Below, in pieces: positions 10,862 to 24,400 of a stretch of 64,000 bases of DNA. Every line of letters starts with the position of its first letter. Within the stretch, counting starts at the first letter, position 1. A program made the position numbers and the translations under genes. The notes beneath the pieces were generated by a model that did no database searches, was not told the DNA's origin, and saw nothing but the letters and a program-made list of their open reading frames with translations. This DNA comes from Arenicola marina. Lineage: Eukaryota > Annelida > Polychaeta > Arenicolidae. Location of the stretch: NCBI GenBank assembly GCA_964019135.1, contig OZ025256.1, positions 1,798,001 through 1,862,000 on the forward strand, in the 5' to 3' direction.

Positions 10862-12249
10862 ATATACTTAATGATGCCGTTACAACATCACACATGAAGC
10901 AGAATTTATCGCTTAATTTCTATCAAGAAGAAAAAACAAAGGAAACAAATAGATCTACAGCACGGAAGCGAATTTATTCGATTAATCCTGCAACATCAAA
11001 TCTGATCTTACACGTTATATGTCATGCTATGTGTCAACTTCCCGTTATCATTTTTCTATACCAACCTTCTTTGATCATTCTTTGTATTTTGTAAGCACAC
11101 AAATATAACAGTTCAAACCATTTATTAAATAAACACATCGCCATTTTTTTTACATATGTCTTCGTTTGGACCAGTATTTCTATATTTAAAGAGCAAAGTT
11201 TATGAATGATCTTAAAGCAAATTTACGCACATTATTCAATATATAGATGTAAATGTTAATTATGTATTCATATCGGTCGCGAAATCATGGTATTAACATA
11301 TACTGTAGCACTGCACTGGTTAAGAGGGACCATTGTCTGAAGTTATAATGCCATGGAACTGTGGCATAAACACTGTGGAATTATAGCGTAGACTTATAAT
11401 ATGCGTCCACATGTATGCAGTAACCATATTGCATATTGCGAAAAAAACCGTTACAAACGTTGCAACGTAACTGCAGTTGATCACATGACAACAAACTTAC
11501 GACAGACGCATTTGGTATTAAAACGCACATATTAGTATTGACCATCATATGCGATACAAAACATTTGAACTGGAGAAGATATATATTTACAAGTAATTAT
11601 TACCCACTTCGTCAAAATAATGTTTTCTTGTGAAGCTACATAATTGCAGTGGTAAATCAGAAGCCACAGCAGATACTGGGACACCAGATCAGATAAACAA
11701 ACATGTTTGTTATGCAACATTGAATTATACGTTGTACATAGTTCAGCGTGTGAGTACATTTGACCACTCACACACACACTTGATTGGCAAGTAGTCCGAT
11801 TTTGTACGCTACATGATAAATAAATGGATATTTCTGTCGTAATAAGAAAAAGGTCCATTAATGACCTTATAAATCACACGATTGTAGCAAAGCGTTTCCC
11901 ATTTATGTATGGACTTATGCATAGGACCAAAAATGGCAGAATTGATTATATTGTGTCTTAGTAGGATTGTGTCAGGGCGCCGTGGTAGAGAGCCTGGGCA
12001 AGACTACAGGCTAAATGCGACGGTTCCGCCCCAGTTGTTCAAAAACGACTTATAATGGATATATGCATATATCACCCCTGCTTAACACATTCAAATACTT
12101 AATGATCATTAGATGGTAATGTAATCCATCTTGATAATATAAGAAACGTTTGAAAATATATATCGAGAGTTCTCAATGCTCCTTGGTGGTAGGGCTACTG
12201 TACGTTGTAGAGCTGCCCCGAAGGCCGCTTTAGTCAGAATCAATGAAGG
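10862..12249. other. Downstream flank of gene A, no gene recognised
   Basis: AT-rich sequence. A minus-strand AATAAA occurs near 11120, about 1.1 kb past the gene A stop, and could serve as a distant polyadenylation signal. Open frames here (for example 11532-11858, minus) show no family signature or splice support. Confidence 0.35.
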
Positions 12250-12476
12250 TCAGCCGGTAGTTACTTGGTTTCGCCTCGGCCTCCCCGTCTTGGTTGGGAT
12301 CTTCCAGGGAGACCTTGAACATCGACGATTCCCACACAATTGATTGATGATCATTGGAATGTCAGAGATAATCACAAGGCCGACAATGGCGCCAAGCATT
12401 GCGATGGCCACGATACCGTAAACCTTCGAATTGGACGCCTCCACCGCGGTGATCTCTGCCGCCGCATCCTTTTGCG
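12250..12476 (-). CDS. Gene A last exon: transmembrane helix and basic cytoplasmic tail
   Basis: 227 bp, entering in phase 1 after CTTTTCAG and ending at TGA 12250. A juxtamembrane segment is followed by a hydrophobic helix, VYGIVAIAMLGAIVGLVII, then SDIPMIINQL and a Cys/Arg/Lys/Pro-rich tail of about 28 residues ending PRRNQVTTG. The helix and the overall basic character of the tail are retained in the paralogous exon at 34733-34960. Confidence 0.85.
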
Positions 12477-15400
12477 CTGAAAAGCAAGAAAGACGGTTCA
12501 TGGCATGCGGTATGGAATGTGATGCCATTACCATATGACCCTTTTCCGATGACATATTAGATATTAGATGATTAATTATTCTGCTATTGTTACACAATGT
12601 CACTTGATACCTGGTCGTTGCTCCCCAGTGTGTCTACGGTATTTCTCATTTACCTTCACATGTCGGTAACTCCGGCGTCCAGCGACCGTCGCGGCCACAC
12701 ATCAGCTCCACTGACGTCATCGATGACGTCACATTTGTGTGGTCAAGGGAACAGGCCACGCCGACGCGCGCGCCGTGACGTCGCACCGATGAGCTGATGG
12801 TGATGCCCTCCCATGTCGGAAGCGGTAGACACGTGATGACTGCGATGGGAGAGATAGCCAAGAATGAAAACGCTTTAGTCAGACATATCTTAATTAATGG
12901 CCTTGTCAACACGGACTTTGCTGGTGGTATACCGTGGCCTCGGGACCGTGGCGGGAGTGTCACAATAAGGTGAACCTACCTTGGCAGCTAGCAGGGAGTG
13001 GAGACCACACGCCGTCGGCTGTGCACGTGGTTGTCTTGGAGAAGACATCTCGTGTAAACCAGTGAAGTCCGACGCAGCTGTATGTCACTTCACTGCCAAA
13101 TATTGTCGACACATCTGCACTGCGCGTGGAGAGATTCACAAGTGGAGGTGACCCGCAATCCACGGCTGCAAGGAAGTTAACGGGAACATTGCATTATATT
13201 GATGGAAATTGTACCTCGATGTCTCCTTTCGGTCGTAGCAAAGTCACATAAGCCGCGATGTACCCTAACGATGTTATCATGTGGTGCCTTCGATAAAATA
13301 CCCGCGCTTCAACATGTGACGATGATAAAGGGAAGCTATATCTGTTGCTTTCCAGTAAATATTCCTCTGATTTTGATAATAAAAGACTCCCTATTGCCTA
13401 CTCACGGAAACACGTCTCCAAACTGTCCCAGAGGCCACTCTCGTTGCAGCGGGTGAATTTTGCCTGTGCTCTGTCGGCGAAGTGATACCCCGGGCTACAG
13501 ACCACGTGCGCGTTCATGCCAAAGGAGGGCGCTGTCATCTGCTCCACTATGTGGTGATGAGAGCTGCTGAGGTTCCAAGGACACGTCTTGGCTGTGAATA
13601 GCACATAATACATAACTTAATATGTATCGCTACAGGTTTTTAATGTAAGGTCTTCAGGTCATAACACGTATTATGAGATATATTATTTTCTTGTAGCACA
13701 AAATGGTGTGGAAAACGCCTACCTTCTAAAGGGATGCGCCGTGTCGGGCTCTAGTGGTTCATTGTAATCATTAGAGTTTGGGGCTCTGCCATCATTGTGT
13801 CAATTGTGTGTGGCTCATGGACATGAGCTCACCCACTGCTTACCCATGCAGTTGTCATACAGCCCCGTCCGTTTCCAGTCGACCCCGTCACAGTAATACT
13901 GGACCGCGTCGCCCCCCTCTGGCCGGGCGTACCCGGGACGACACTCGTAGCGTACGGTACGACCCTTGTGCGCCGCCAAGCCGACAGCGGTGGCGTTCTT
14001 GACATTCGGTACTGGGAGACACATGTCATCTGTCAAATGATTGAACATTTGTATTAACGGGATAAATGAATGCGGTATTAGTTATTGAAATTTTCACGTC
14101 GATGCGCTCAGTTGAGGAACATCACATGCAACACTAATGGAGACATGTATTTCAATACTTGTTTGCATATAATGCGCCTGATATTATCAGCCACTGAACA
14201 TATCATGGCAGAGTAGGAAAGCTCAGTAACACGTAACACGTATTGAGAAATCAAGGTACGCTCAGTAATCGAGATACGGGACATATAAATGGGACACATT
14301 TTAGAAATATATAAACCACTGCAGTACATTTAATCTGGAAGTTATATTGCAAAGCAGGCCACCCCAGTATATCAGATATGGAATATATATTAATAGATCA
14401 GTTACCTCAGCACCTATAATATATATTGACAGGTCATGGCAAAAAAATATATATGATATTGGATATATATTGATAGGACATGCCATCTGAGTAAATCATA
14501 TTACGGGCAAATGAGGAGCGGTTAAACCATATCCGCTACGGAATATACATGTATATTGCGTAAAATACCTACATGACGAGTTGTATACTTAATAGTACCT
14601 TCAGAACGACTTGTCGACAAACACCAAACCTTTGCAGGACGATATTTGGTCCGACCAGGTGCCTTGCCCCTGGCACTGTATGACCTTTGACCTGTATCCG
14701 TCCGCCATTCTGCGGTCCCCGTCACACACGTACTCCAGTACTGTCCCGAAGGTAGCGCCACCAGTCCCGTTGTTGGAGGCGTGCTGCACGGCGGGCGGAG
14801 AGTCACACGTGATTGCTGGAAGAGATATAGCTTCATCTAAGTGACACATATACAGGCTCGAATGAATACAATCGTGTGAGAGAACCTGAGGCGAGGGATC
14901 ACGGACTAGCAATGGCTTAGCAAGGGGAGCCAATTTTCCCCAAGTCCCGTCTCCAAATGTGACAAATGTTGCCGGATATCGTCAAGTGTCATTTTCGAGA
15001 GCGCATTGGATTGCACAGAAGCGGATATATAGATGGCCCTCGCCCTATAATCCATGGGGACCCCCCTTCCCCCTTTGTAACAACCGTATAATACTTCCTC
15101 TATGGCTGGCCCATGTGGCCACCAAACAACGTAACATACTAATCCACTCATTCATGCCAGCATATACGATATTGATAAAATAATATTAGTTAACATGGTA
15201 TTAATTTAGGTTGAAAAGATTCCGAATATGAAGTAATGTATTGATGAACAAGAACACTTGGCTGCAGAACGTATATATATATATATATATTTTTGTCGCT
15301 CACTCATATTGTTCGTTCGCAGTTTGGCCGATAAATTCTTGGTTCTCATTGAAGGTTTCTGAGCAAGAGGTCATCGTTGACCTTGGGCTGGGCATTATTG

Positions 15401-18400
15401 TGCGTTGGCGACCTAGCTGCTCAGCGCTAACTATGACCATGAACCTGATCACCTATCGTGTGAATCATTCAGGAGATCGACGAATACAAGTTATTAAGAT
15501 GCTGAACTCGCTTTAATTGGCTCCATTGTAGCGTTGCTCGTATCCGTTGTTAATACGAACAAGAATAGCTATCGCACCAAGGCAATGTCCTGGTCCTGGT
15601 AGCACGTACGTTCGTTCGTTCGAAGAACATATCGAATCTATAACAAAGTATCTCCATTTCTGTCGGACAGACCGATGGAAAGAAGTTACTGCAAAGGAAC
15701 TTCCGTCGACTGCCGTCAAGTAAGGAGCCACTTATTGTATATGGCATAAATGTAGAGAACGACTTTCAGGAAGCGGACTCACCGTTACAGTCCGGGACCG
15801 AGTCGTTCCAGGATCCGGTCTCTGTACAGGACACCGTGTGGACGGTGCGCCAGGATGGAAGGTGAAAGCCCGGATGGCATGTCACCTTCACCTCGGTACT
15901 GTACACGGCTATCTCAGTGCTGAGCGTACCGTGGAGGGGCTTGCGCAGCGACGGGCACACCTCAACTTGTGGTAACAAGAAGTAATTGAAAGATAAGTGA
16001 TAAACCAAGTGATAACGAAAGATGCTAGTGACATTTTGTACGGCACAATTGTTATCGTTGCTCTCCGCAGTCTGGTATTATATTTTAGTCATGCAGGTGA
16101 ACAAATGTTACTAATGTTACTATAAGACTAACATCGTAATATAAGATAAGATTAAGTGTTATTTAAAGTCAGCATATACAAGTGCTATTGACCGACAATA
16201 ACATGAGACCAAGAACAAGCCAAACACAGAACACAACACTATAATTACTGTAATATTTGTCATGAAATCAACAAAGTGGTGTGGTTATCCAAATAGCTAC
16301 TGTACCATTGGTCGAATCAAATTAAAAGTGCAAACCTTGGCAGTCGTCGATATAGTCCCACTCCCCATTTTCCAGGCATGAAATCTGCTTTTGCGTCGCT
16401 CCATCAGTAAATCGGTAGCCATGGTAACATGTAACCATGGCATGCGCTCTCCCACTAGGGGGTTCTGTCAAAGTCGGGTTCGCATTATCAAACATAGGGG
16501 GAGGGCGACAATGTGAACCTGAGAAGCGAGTGAAAATACAATTGCACATTAACAACCACTATAACGACAAATTAACAACCTCGGGCTCTAAGATCTACAA
16601 AGGCTCTAAATGTGCCGGTTCAGTAACTTGCTTAAGCGACCAAACGTCTTATGCATGGTCCGGTAAATTTTAATTAAATCTTGAAACTTAACTGCATGTA
16701 TATTAATAGCAATGCATAATACAATAGTGTGATGTTATACTATTAATGTTTAAGTAAATGATATATATAGTGACTCGTAAGTTGCTTAGGCTGGTTGGAT
16801 TATATTACCATGTTGTTGTATTAAACACATTTCAATGATTCTGTATTATATAGTGTTTCATGCCAAGTGTCACTTAAATAAATTATTCTACTACTATGTA
16901 ATATAAACCGCCCTGTATACCTGGTGATCGCTATGTGGTTTGCAAGCATTTGAGCAAACACATAATATTTCTATTTAAACTATTTAATAATTACCTTGTA
17001 CACCAGAATATGAGGCGAAATAAATCTTAACACGTATTGGAAATTGCTTATTTTTTGATCGATAATAATGTATCTATTGCACTTTAGACAAATGTGACCT
17101 GACCAGTTCGGCGTATATCTGCAACTATTAAGCCTTACCCGAACACGAATTATTGGCTGGCGTCCAGATTCCCGTGGTTGTGCACATGGATCTGGAGAAA
17201 TCCAGACCCTCCGCAGAGCGGGTGCTAGGACGACAGGGGACCGTTTTGACTGATCTAAGATCGATCTTGTTGACTTCACCATCTGATGGGCAGGAACCTG
17301 GTGAACGCATAGCACAGATATGGCGGTCGACGCTGCAACAGTGGGTTGAGCTATATATCCATATATATATGAAGCGGTAATAATAAACCACATGTGGTTC
17401 TGAAGCGGTAATCATAAACCACATGCGGTCATGGAACGGTAATCATAAACCACATGTGGTCATGGAGCAGTATTCATAAACCCCATGTGGTCATGGAGCG
17501 GTAATCATAAACCCGAGCGGTCCTTGAGCAATAATCATAAACCACACGTGGTCCTGGAGCGGTATTCATAAACCACATGTGGTCATGGAGCGGTACTCAT
17601 AAACCACATGTGGTCCTAGAGAGGTAATCATAAACCCGAGTGGTCCTTGAGCAATAATCATAAACCACACGTGGTCCTAGAGCGGTATTCATAAACCACA
17701 TGTGGTCATGGAGCGGTATTCATGAACCACATGTGGTCCTAGAGAGGTAATCATAAACCGCATGTGGTTCTGAAGCGATAATCAAAACCACACGTGGTCC
17801 TGGAGCGGTATTCATGAACCACATGTGGTCATGGAGCGGTAATCATAAACCACACGTGGTCCTGGAGCGGTAATCATAAACCACACGTGGTCCTGGAGCG
17901 GTAATCATAAACCACACGTGGTCCTGGAGCGGTAATCATAAACCACACGTGGTCCTGGAGCGGTAATCATAAACGACACGTGGTCCTGGAGCGTCGTTCG
18001 TAGTTCGTAGTTCGTAGTTCGTTGTAGCCTCACCAGATCGTCGTGGTGGTGCTCATGATCAAGAAGTAGATGTACGTAGCCTAAGTGTGGTGCATGAATA
18101 CCGTCCACTTATCGCTAAGTAGATGTAGTTAGCCTAAGTGTGGTGGATGAATACCGTCCACTTATCGCTAAGTAGATGTAGTTAGCCTAAGTGTGGTGCA
18201 TGAATACCGTCCACTTATCGCTAAGTAGATGTAGTTAGCCTAAGTGTGGTGGATGAATACCGTCCACTTATCGGTAAGTAGATGTAGTTAGCCTAAGTGT
18301 GGTTAATGAATACCGTCCACTTATCGCTAAGTAGATGTAGTTAGCCTAAGTGTGGTGGATGAATACCGTCCACTTATCGCTAAGTAGATGTAGTTAGCCT

Positions 18401-21400
18401 AAGTGTGGTGGATGAATACCGTCCACTTATCGGTAAGTAGATGTAGTTAGCCTAAGTGTGGTGGATGAATACCGTCCACTTATCGGTAAGTAGATGTAGT
18501 TAGCCTAAGTGTGGTTAATGAATACCGTCCACTTATCGGTAAGTAGATGTAGTTAGCCTAAGTGTGGTTAATGAATACCGTCCACTTATCGGTAAGTAGA
18601 TGTAGTTAGCCTAAGTGTGGTGCATGAATACCGTCCACTTATCGGTAAGTAGATGTAGTTAGCCTAAGTGTGGTGCATGAATACCGTCCACTTATCGTTA
18701 AGTAGATGTAGTTAGCCTAAGTGTGGTGGATGAATACCGTCCACTTATCGGTAAGTAGATGTAGTTAGCCTAAGTGTGGTGGATGAATACCGTCCACTTA
18801 TCGGTAAGTAGATGTAGTTAGCCTAAGTGTGGTGGATGAATACCGTCCACTTATCGGTAAGTAGATGTAGTTAGCCTAAGTGTGGTGGATGAATACCGTC
18901 CACTTATCGGTAAGTAGATGTAGTTAGCCTAAGTGTGGTTAATGAATACCGTCCACTTATCGCTAAGTAGATGTAGTTAGCCTAAGTGTGGTTAATGAAT
19001 ACCGTCCACTTATCGCTAAGTAGATGTAGTTAGCCTAAGTGTGGTGGATGAATACCGTCCACTTATCGCTAAGTAGATGTAGTTAGCCTAAGTGTGGTGG
19101 ATGAATACCGTCCACTTATCGGTAAGTAGATGTAGTTAGCCTAAGTGTGGTGGATGAATACCGTCCACTTATCGGTAAGTAGATGTAGTTAGCCTAAGTG
19201 TGGTTAATGAATACCGTCCACTTATCGGTAAGTAGATGTAGTTAGCCTAAGTGTGGTGCATGAATACCGTCCACTTATCGGTAAGTAGATGTAGTTAGCC
19301 TAAGTGTGGTGCATGAATACCGTCCACTTATCGTTAAGTAGATGTAGTTAGCCTAAGTGTGGTGGATGAATACCGTCCACTTATCGGTAAGTAGATGTAG
19401 TTAGCCTAAGTGTGGTGGATGAATACCGTCCACTTATCGGTAAGTAGATGTAGTTAGCCTAAGTGTGGTGGATGAATACCGTCCACTTATCGGTAAGTAG
19501 ATGTAGTTAGCCTAAGTGTGGTGGATGAATACCGTCCACTTATCGGTAAGTAGATGTAGTTAGCCTAAGTGCGGTGGATGAATACCGTCCACTTATCGGT
19601 AAGTAGATGTAGTTAGCCTAAGTGCGGTGGATGAATACCGTCCACTTATCGTTAAGTAGATGTAGTTAGCCTAAGTGCGGTGGATGAATACCGTCCACTT
19701 ATCGCTAAGTAGATGTAGTTAGCCTAAGTGTGGTGGATGAATACCGTCCACATATCGCTAAGTAGATGTAGTTAGCCTAAGTGTGGTGGATGAATACCGT
19801 CCACTTATCGCTAAGTAGATGTACGTAGCCTAAGTGTGGTGGATGAATACCATCCACTTATGGCTAAGTAGATGTAGTTAGCCTAAGTGTGGTGCATGAA
19901 TACCGTCCACTTATCGCTAAGTAGATGTACGTAGCCTAAGTGTGGTGGATGAATACCATCCACTTATGGCTAAGTAGATGTAGTTAGCCTAAGTGTGGTT
20001 AATGAATACCGTCCACTTATCGCTAAGTAGATGTAGTTAGCCTAAGTGTGGTGGATGAATACCGTCCACTTATCGCTAAGTAGATGTACGTAGCCTAAGT
20101 GTGGTGGATGAATACCATCCACTTATGGCTAAGTAGATGTAGTTAGCCTAAGTGTGGTTAATGAATACCGTCCACTTATCGCTAAGTAGATGTAGTTAGC
20201 CTAAGTGTGGTGGATGAATACCGTCCACTTATCGCTAAGTAGATGTACGTAGCCTAAGTGTGGTTAATGATTACGGCCCCAGATACCAACTTGCGCTGAA
20301 ATGGCTCTCGTGCATCATGTCGGCAGGATCCCGCTGTGGTCGTGTCTGTTGATCCCAGGATACAGATCCCATGCACTTCTTCGCAAAGAGAAGGGGGCTA
20401 CCCCATGGACATGGTTCCGCTCTGCCTTTCCTTCTCCCATTGACGCGATATAATATGACCAGAATTGGTTAAAGCGTCCTGAACATACAACGTACCAACC
20501 AATCAACCAAACAATGAGCCTATCAAAAGCAAAAAGGTAATCATTCAGACTGAAAAGCACATGGTAACCATTCAGACTGAAAAGCACATGGTAACCATTC
20601 AGACTGAAAAGCACATGGTAACAAACTTGGATTACATACTAATTAGGCTATATATTTGCACAAACAAAACATAAAATTATTAATGAATAATGTGGATATT
20701 GTCAAGCAACTAGGTCGCTTTGACCAATATTACTCTTCTTGTTTTCATCAAGGGGACGCCGGCACGTAGATCCGCACTGCTCTCGATAGCAATCTCCGCC
20801 AGCTGTTATTTCACATGTTAGCTAGTCCACCACAAAGCTCCCGGCACGGTGGCGCTACGCAAGCTACTTTTAACCGCTGCTGTCGCCCGGGGGCAAATTT
20901 CAAGATTCTTGAAAAACGGTCAAATCAGCTTTAATTTCTTGAAACATTATAACTTTCAAGAATAAAACATAAAAATAACGAGCCTTGTGCATTTAATACA
21001 GCAAAAGCATCTTGTAACCTTCAGAAAAAGTTATTATGGTGACAGAACTCTTTCTTTTCATCGCCTGATTTCATGTGTTATCAGGCTTAGGCTCAGGGTC
21101 CCAGCACTAATTTGTAGACATTTTTCCTATCCATTTGCGCAGCCCCGCCCCGGCGAGCGAGTGTGAAATGCATTGAGGATGCAGGCGACAACAGAGATAT
21201 AATGGAATCCTAGCGGAGTTAGTCGAAGGTAGAGCGTAGTCCCACTCATGTCAAGCTCAACCCCAGCGTTACCTGTACATCCCTGCATGGAAGTGGCACT
21301 CCAGGAGCCGCTGGGCAGACATAGGATGGTCCGGGAGACCCCGCCCTCTGGAAAGCTGGTTCCAGTCACACATGAATACGTCAAGAAGGCGCCGGTCCGC

Positions 21401-24400
21401 AGCGAGTCGTAATCCATCCTGGTGTTAGGGACAATCGGGGGAGGTGGGCACTCGACTGAAGCGTAAGAAACGGCGCAGAATAAACACGGATTATCGGTAG
21501 AACTACGTTAATAGATGTCAATTTAAATAGGCAACATTAACACTGTGACATACGTTTGTGATCTAATCTTGATTTCCATGCGAAGATTTGTAATATTTAT
21601 CATACCATGGGAAGCGTTATTGACCTTAACAGCCACAATGCAACACCAATTCTTCCATCATTTTTCATTACCGCACTGTGAATGTAACACGTTTGGGAAA
21701 TGTCCAACCTCTCTCCTGCTCGAATGTCTGTTCCTGGAACATTGTTGTTATATCAGTCTGTTCCTGGTCCATTGTTGTGATATCAAGCGTTGTTGGAGAT
21801 GGAGAACTCTGTTGTTGATCCACTGTTGCTATATCAGTCTGTTCCGGGTCCAGTGTGGTTACACCAGGGGTCGTTCCAGGCAAAACATTCTGTTCCTGGC
21901 CCAATGGTGATATATCTGGTGTTGTGTCAGGCAGGGAACTCAGTTCCTGATGTACTGTCGTTCTATGGGTGGATGCTGGTTGATTAATTATAAATAATTG
22001 TATTATATGTTTTTGTTTTCTTGTAAATGAGGAATACATGCATATGTCATTATACTTCAAGGCAATAAGTCTTTGATAAATGAATGCACAACATATCAAC
22101 AATCCCAAACCAAACTGCACTTGGTGTTGTTTTTAGTGTGCATCATATTCATGATAGAGAACCAAAAGTGCCAGGCATTATAGGGTGCACAACATATCTA
22201 GGATCGTAGACCAGCGGACGCTGTTAATAAATACACAACATAACGTTGATGATAAATCAATGGCCTTCTGTTATTGGCTGTTTAATATGTCAAGAAGGGT
22301 AAAACGCGTGTGGCCATTGAATGATCGAACTATTAATGATAGTCAAAATCTGGGTGATGGTATGCGATGCACAATGCATCAATGATGGTGGGACCATGGG
22401 TAATGTTATTTCGTGCACAGCAAATTGATGATATTCCGTCCTTGGGCCTGTTATCTAATCAAACAATGAACGGTGGTACGTGGTTACAGCATTTCGATAA
22501 TGATGAAACAACGGGTGATTTTATACCAAATATGCGCAAGCTGAATCTTTTTTTAGTCTATTGCTTATATAAACACCTGAACGCACACCTAAAGTAGATA
22601 TTGGTAAGATATCCTTCTGCTTGCATGCGATGAAGGCAGCAGAATTACCTTTCTCGCAGATGAATAGGTAGGAAAGGCTGTTCGTATAGCAAAACGTATC
22701 ATGCCACCCGGATGCGGTCATTACGGCGCAGTACCCGTTCCGGCTTGGTCTGCCTGGTGTGCCTGGGGCCCAGAAAGCAGCGCCAAGCCTTATGTCATGT
22801 GGCCACATCCACCTACCCGCCGCAGATGAGTACCTCAGGCCGATCAAATATTGATGACCGGTCCGTCCATTGCTGGACAAAATAAAACAGAACATCAAAC
22901 ATTACTGGTGCCTCGAACCCCCACATTATTAAGTACGCGGTTGAACATCTACGTCATCCCAACTTTTTTTGTTCACTGTCATTCGTCAGCTATAAATTCT
23001 CTTGTTTCTGTGCATTGGGGTTAACGCAATTATTTTTCAATTTGCTGAGCTGCAGGCATTGCTCTGCTTGAGCTACAGTACATATGATTATGTCGATTAA
23101 GACCTGCATCAGTGTTAATACGTAAAAAAGATAGCAATACATTTCCCATAACGTAATAGGCAGCCATATTACTAAAGTTTTTATGGAGACCACAACCAGT
23201 CTGCAAAGACAATAAATATTGACCTCGCTCCGCTTAAACCCTGCTTATTCGTTGCACTATTAATATGCAACCATAATAGTATGACCATTGAAGTGTGAGG
23301 TTGCAACATCGAGGATCTGATCTTTGGCGATGTCAGAGAACAGCGTGGTACCCATACTGACCTAATTCTCTTAACGAACTTTTGCTCGTTACTGTCGTCA
23401 ATGGTGACTAACTCAGCTGCCTGGGCCGAGCAGTAAGCGACACAAGCATTCACCAGACATGTGGTGTTGGACACGAAGTAGCATCGCCCGTCGTTGCTAT
23501 TCCAACCATCATCGCAGTGGTAACCTGAAATATGGCGCAATGCATGGTTAGAAATATCATTTATGTTATAATGTCTATAGGCTATAGCACGGTTGACCAT
23601 GTGTTCACGCTGCAAGCTATTATACAGAGGTAGCTCTCTAAAGAAAAGGGTCGATGTTATGTTCTGTACATAGACTTCTCAAACGCCTTCGACAGTGTAC
23701 CACACTCTGCGTTGTGGTATAGGCTAATTAACAAAGGTATTCACGGCAAGGTACTCAATGTCATAAGGTCCATGTATACCGCACTAAGAACCGCTATGAA
23801 AACACCCACAGGAATAACGAATTATTTTATGTGTACGGTTGGAACCCGTCAGGAGTGGATGTTAAGTCCTCTTTCGTTTGCCTTATACATCAGTGAATAT
23901 GTAAACATGTTATCTACCTCAGCATGTCCTGGTATCTTTGTTAACGCCAATTCACCAAGTATCACAACTCTTATGTTTGGGGACGACTTGGCAAACTGTG
24001 CAGGATTCGCGGGGCGAATACAGACTACGACAAATGTGAAACAGTGTGAAACAACAAAAAGAAATTTCAGACCAATAGTACATCGAAATTGATATGCAGA
24101 AAACAAAGGTTATAGTCTTTTGTCGCGGGGGAATTGCAAAGAAAAACGAACAATGGTATTTCAAAGAACAAAGAATGGAAGTAGTATCATCGTGAAAGTA
24201 TTTAGGTATAACGTTTACGAGCACACTTTCCTGGACATGTGCTGTTAAAACTCTGGCATCGCATGCAACTATAGCAATAGGGACAAATTTCGAGCTAGAT
24301 AACAATGTTAATGGACTGACCATAGATGCTGCTTTAACATTGTTTGATACAATTATTGCACCGACTTTGACATATGGAACAGACATTTGGGGCTTCTAAG

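Noticed and set aside
21670..21975. Alternative gene A stalk donor at GTAATG (21671/21670)
   Set aside because: Gives a 304-bp exon and breaks the phase-1 junction with sushi 1; the donor at 21708 keeps frame.
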